Assembly (NCBI RefSeq): GCF_900166585.1 | Contig: NZ_FVZC01000008.1 | Coordinates: 496,001-560,000, forward strand | DNA from: Mesobacillus jeotgali | GTDB lineage: Bacteria; Bacillota; Bacilli; Bacillales; Cytobacillaceae | DNA length: 64,000 nucleotides | Reading direction: 5' to 3' | Shown here: piece after piece, positions 62,570 through 64,000 of the stretch | Layout: each line of letters opens with the position of its first letter | Numbering within the stretch: position 1 is the stretch's first letter | Notes under the pieces: model-generated | What the model saw: only the letters and a program-made list of their open reading frames with translations | What the model was told of the DNA's origin: nothing | The model's database searches: none | Made by a program: the position numbers and the translations under genes

Positions 62570-64000
62570 GGCTGGCCTCCGCTTCTGTCATTTCTGCTTC
62601 TTTAACCACTAATTCACCGTCAATGACATTCCAGACCTTTGTGGCAAAGTGCTGGATGATTTGATTGTCGTGGGTTGCCATAATGATGATATGCCCGCTT
62701 TTTCGGCAGCTTTCTAAAAGTTCCAGGACCGCAAATGTATTTTTTGAATCCTGGCCAAATGTCGGCTCATCAAGAAGGAGGATGGCAGGATTCTGGGCAA
62801 CAGCTGTGGCAACACTAAGACGCCGCTTTTGGCCCATCGATAACTGATAAGGATGCAGCTTCCTTTGATCCGTGAGATTGAACAGCACTAACAGCTCGGA
62901 AACCTTCTCCTCAATCAGTTCTGGCTCATCAAGTTTTTGCCGGAAAGTAATCGCAAGCTCGTCAAAAACCGTATTCGCAACGAATTGGAGTTCAGGATTT
63001 TGAAAAACAAACCCTGCCTCGCTTGATATGTCCTTATTCCTTCTAATATTCCGTCCGTTCACGTGATAAGTCCCAGACGTTTTCAGCAGCTGAATGAGTG
63101 ATAAAAGCAATGTGCTTTTCCCGGCTCCATTTTTGCCGGTAACCGCAATCCAATCACCAGACGTTGCTTCAGCATGCTTAATCTTGATTCTGATTTCTTT
63201 ATTTCGGAAACCTTTAAAGTTTTCTAAAAATACTTCCCTCTTAATCTGGAAATCTGTCGTTTTAAAAGGAGGTGCTGTCGCTTTGTATTGGTCCCATACT
63301 CCCGGATACCAGATTCCATATCTCTCGAACTCAGTTCTATAGGATTTAAAAACAGACTCAGGGCTGCCATCCGCCAAAATGGTTCCTGCCGCATCAAATA
63401 CGATGATCCGATCAATGAAGTCAATCACATGCTCAATTTTATGCTCAACAATGATAACTGTCTTATCAGCTGAGATTCTCTTTACCGTTTCCCAGATTGC
63501 TTTTGTTCCTTCCGGATCGAGCATCGCGGTTGGCTCGTCAAAGAACAGGACCTCTGGATCAAGTGCAAGCACAGATGCAATCGCCAGCCGCTGCTTCATG
63601 CCGCCAGAGAATGTATTGATCCTTGAATGTGGGTCAGCCAGGTCAAGGCCTACCAGTGACAGGAGCTCGGAAATCCTTTTGGGCATCTGTTCTCTTGGAA
63701 CCTGAAGGTTTTCCAATACAAAGGCAATTTCTTCATCAGCGTATGGCATGCAGAACTGCGTGTCTGGATCCTGGAAGACAAATCCCCAGGAATCAGGATA
63801 CTTGGAGCGTTCAAATTTGATCGGTACCTCAATGGAATTTGGAATCAACCCAGAAAGTGCCTGTAACAGAGTCGACTTGCCGCATCCTGAAGGGCCAAGC
63901 AGGAGCACTTTTTCTCCTTTTTCAAATGATATGGACAGATCCTCGAAGAGAAGCTCTTTCGTGCCAGGAAATTTTAATCTCAGCTTTTCAAATGAAGATA
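62553..64000 (-). CDS. ykoD: ECF transporter double ATP-binding protein (YkoD-like), 5' end outside the window
   Basis: At least 482 codons in view, with two fused ABC ATPase domains. Domain 1: GPSGCGKSTLL, TFSGGMKQRLAIASVLAL, VLFFDEPTAMLDP, switch His in IIVEHKIEHV. Domain 2: TGKNGAGKSTLL, LSMGQKRRLSVATAVAQ, ILLLDEPTFGQD, MATHDNQ. The frame runs without interruption to the window edge (KFPGTKELLFEDLSISF), so the ATG at 63908 is not the start. It powers the ECF importer together with the overlapping ykoC-type gene. The expected TPP riboswitch would lie upstream, outside the window. Confidence 0.9.
   Translation of the reverse strand, partial: SSFEKLRLKFPGTKELLFEDLSISFEKGEKVLLLGPSGCGKSTLLQALSGLIPNSIEVPIKFERSKYPDSWGFVFQDPDTQFCMPYADEEIAFVLENLQVPREQMPKRISELLSLVGLDLADPHSRINTFSGGMKQRLAIASVLALDPEVLFFDEPTAMLDPEGTKAIWETVKRISADKTVIIVEHKIEHVIDFIDRIIVFDAAGTILADGSPESVFKSYRTEFERYGIWYPGVWDQYKATAPPFKTTDFQIKREVFLENFKGFRNKEIRIKIKHAEATSGDWIAVTGKNGAGKSTLLLSLIQLLKTSGTYHVNGRNIRRNKDISSEAGFVFQNPELQFVANTVFDELAITFRQKLDEPELIEEKVSELLVLFNLTDQRKLHPYQLSMGQKRRLSVATAVAQNPAILLLDEPTFGQDSKNTFAVLELLESCRKSGHIIIMATHDNQIIQHFATKVWNVIDGELVVKEAEMTEAEASHAYSI

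Overview
The window is a 64 kb stretch of a Bacillaceae chromosome from a spore-forming, low-to-mid GC Firmicute. The organism is related to, but clearly not, Bacillus subtilis. Much of the gene order matches the B. subtilis ctpB/minJ - csbA-uvrBA - yvlABCD - nagAB-nagR - hprK-lgt-yvoD-ppaX-yvoF - hisZGDBHAFI - yvcD segment. AGGAGG-type ribosome binding sites, frequent TTG/GTG starts, a spore-germination operon and a LexA(DinR)-type SOS box all fit Bacillaceae. A Mesobacillus/Cytobacillus-type relative is my guess, not something the sequence proves.

Layout. 1-1.9 kb: 3' end of ctpB and minJ. 1.9-5.7 kb: a gerA-type germinant receptor operon (minus strand). 5.8-7.5 kb: an NSS-family amino acid transporter behind a complete T-box leader and a consensus promoter. 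7.6-8.7 kb: isoaspartyl dipeptidase. 9-12 kb: a padR-fetA-fetB-chrA metal/oxyanion operon with a perfect palindrome beside its promoter. 12.1-15.2 kb: a small respiratory/redox cluster (YVTN beta-propeller lipoprotein behind an Fnr-like box, a half-size sirohaem-reductase-like protein, a four-helix putative di-haem membrane protein) that also holds a fossil fusion of a padR-like start to a multicopper oxidase tail. 15.3-18.2 kb: unknown membrane proteins and an orphan pair of Opp-type permeases. 18.3-20.8 kb: a NarL-type two-component system. 21-25.1 kb: two tandem paralogous subtilases, the second with three SLH domains. 25.1-25.3 kb: a MITE-like element with an 8-bp target duplication. 25.3-29 kb: HAD, GNAT, a DNA-binding protein, an EAL-HDOD protein and csbA. 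29-34.1 kb: uvrB-uvrA. 34.2-38.5 kb: polysaccharide deacetylase, a SigW-type yvlABCD operon, a SPOR amidase and DUF2164. 39-41.8 kb: GlcNAc catabolism (nag) with two dre-like operators. 42-46 kb: hprK-lgt-yvoD-ppaX-yvoF. 46.4-47.2 kb: a metallo-beta-lactamase-fold gene broken by one in-frame stop. 47.5-54 kb: complete his operon. 54-57.6 kb: NERD protein, a large repeat array and the TPR protein yvcD. 58-64 kb: thiamin genes tenI-thiO-thiS-thiG-thiF joined to ykoDC-type ECF transporter genes (the ATPase gene runs off the window).

The most unusual feature is not a gene. At least six intergenic gaps (about 0.3, 8.8, 14.1, 46.1, 55.1 and 57.7 kb) hold degenerate arrays with a strict 20-21 bp (or 42 bp) period, and a seventh (38.7 kb) has a 52-bp hairpin repeat. 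Different gaps carry different sequences. Three of them (8.8, 46.1 and 55.1 kb) share one composite element with the same order of sub-units and the same end motif. No arrays interrupt genes. I know no described element with this architecture, and 21 bp equals two turns of B-DNA.
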